Of a stretch of 64,000 nt of DNA, positions 63,686 through 64,000 are shown piece by piece. Source of the DNA: Physella acuta (lineage: Eukaryota > Mollusca > Gastropoda > Physidae). The notes beneath the pieces are model-generated. The model did not search any database. It had not been told where the DNA came from and worked only from the letters and a program-made list of their open reading frames with translations. The stretch's first letter is position 1, and each line of letters begins with the position of its first letter. The stretch is taken from the NCBI RefSeq assembly GCF_028476545.1, contig NW_026732299.1, positions 581,501 to 645,500 of the forward strand. Reading direction: 5' to 3'. Position numbers and translations under genes: made by a program.

Positions 63686-64000
63686 CTATCTAGTGGTCGG
63701 TTTTTTCCCCGTGTGTTGTTTTGGTGAGTCACCGCTGGGTCGCTTGCCTGTCTTCACCTTGTCATCAGCTGATGTGTGTTTTGGCCTGGCTGAGTGGTCC
63801 TTGGGGTTCATGGTTAGGGCTGCTTTCCCTTGCATGAACGCAGCGAACTGGCCGGTGTGTTTAGCGTTATCCGTTGTTTGACTCAGTGATGCCGTGGGTG
63901 TTTCTTGTGTCAATGGCGTTGTCGTGTCTTCTGTTGTATGTGTCATGGGTGTTGTCTTGGTTACTGCGGTCGCATATGAGGTGGTAGGCTTAAGGGGATC
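63686..64000 (-). CDS. LINE ORF1, C-terminal part only in window (copy 6)
   Basis: The last 104 codons of ORF1 (Thr/Pro/Lys-rich tail) up to the stop; the frame stays open to the window edge. The start and the CCHC knuckle lie outside. Confidence 0.88.
   Translation of the reverse strand, partial: DPLKPTTSYATAVTKTTPMTHTTEDTTTPLTQETPTASLSQTTDNAKHTGQFAAFMQGKAALTMNPKDHSARPKHTSADDKVKTGKRPSGDSPKQHTGKKPTTR

Larger units (their letters stand above)
4804..64000 (-). repeat. Tandem array of ~865-bp U5 snRNA gene units
   Basis: The same unit repeats head to tail, with the snRNA on the minus strand. Uninterrupted units measure 862-867 bp in most cases; extremes are 850 (15-bp deletion) and 869 (6-bp duplication). 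The array starts mid-unit at 4804 and continues past the window end. Outside U5 the unit contains a variable A/AAT microsatellite and a spacer in which I recognise no other gene: U1, U2, U4, U6, 5S and tRNA signatures were looked for and not found. Units differ by a few shared single-base variants, typical of concerted evolution with ongoing unequal exchange. Confidence 0.97.
60152..64000 (-). mobile_element. U5-targeted LINE, copy 6 (cut by window end)
   Basis: Young-subfamily copy with a short poly-T of 19 (60152-60170). ORF2 is complete, ORF1 partly present; the 5' end is outside the window. Confidence 0.92.

Overview
The window is animal nuclear DNA, probably from a mollusc and perhaps a gastropod. 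It carries Pol II-type snRNA genes, LINE retrotransposons, an animal-type SNF8 coding sequence, long AT microsatellites and homopolymer tracts. The mollusc call rests on general look and is tentative.

Bases 1-3985 are AT-rich flank with no gene I can support. Bases 3986-4803 hold a broken ORF1-type LINE remnant. From 4804 to the end the window is one head-to-tail array of a unit of about 865 bp. Each unit carries a U5 spliceosomal snRNA gene of about 119 nt on the minus strand. The 5' stem, the invariant loop I GCCTTTTAC, the TGAGTCTTA block, an Sm-type AUUUUU site and a 3' hairpin are all readable. I count 31 U5 loci: 21 uninterrupted and 10 split.

Every one of the 10 splits lies within the same five bases of U5 loop I. 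Six are copies of a two-ORF LINE (ORF1 344 aa with a CCHC knuckle; ORF2 1124 aa with APE endonuclease and reverse transcriptase). Four of these are complete, one is 5'-truncated and one runs off the window. Three are short ORF1-only elements (479 aa once, 451 aa twice) with a CCHC knuckle and three C2H2 fingers but no reverse transcriptase. One is a full-length intronless retrocopy of the SNF8/VPS22 (ESCRT-II) mRNA with an intact 248-aa frame, a poly(A) tail and a 17-bp target-site duplication. All insertions read in the same direction as U5, so the U5 promoter faces into each of them.

The best reading is a LINE family that is site-specific for U5 snRNA genes. Its machinery (endonuclease nick in loop I plus reverse transcription) appears also to have placed ORF1-only elements and a cellular mRNA at the same site. 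Unequal exchange has then duplicated blocks of the array: 17951-29440 and 39620-50261 match in order and in private variants.
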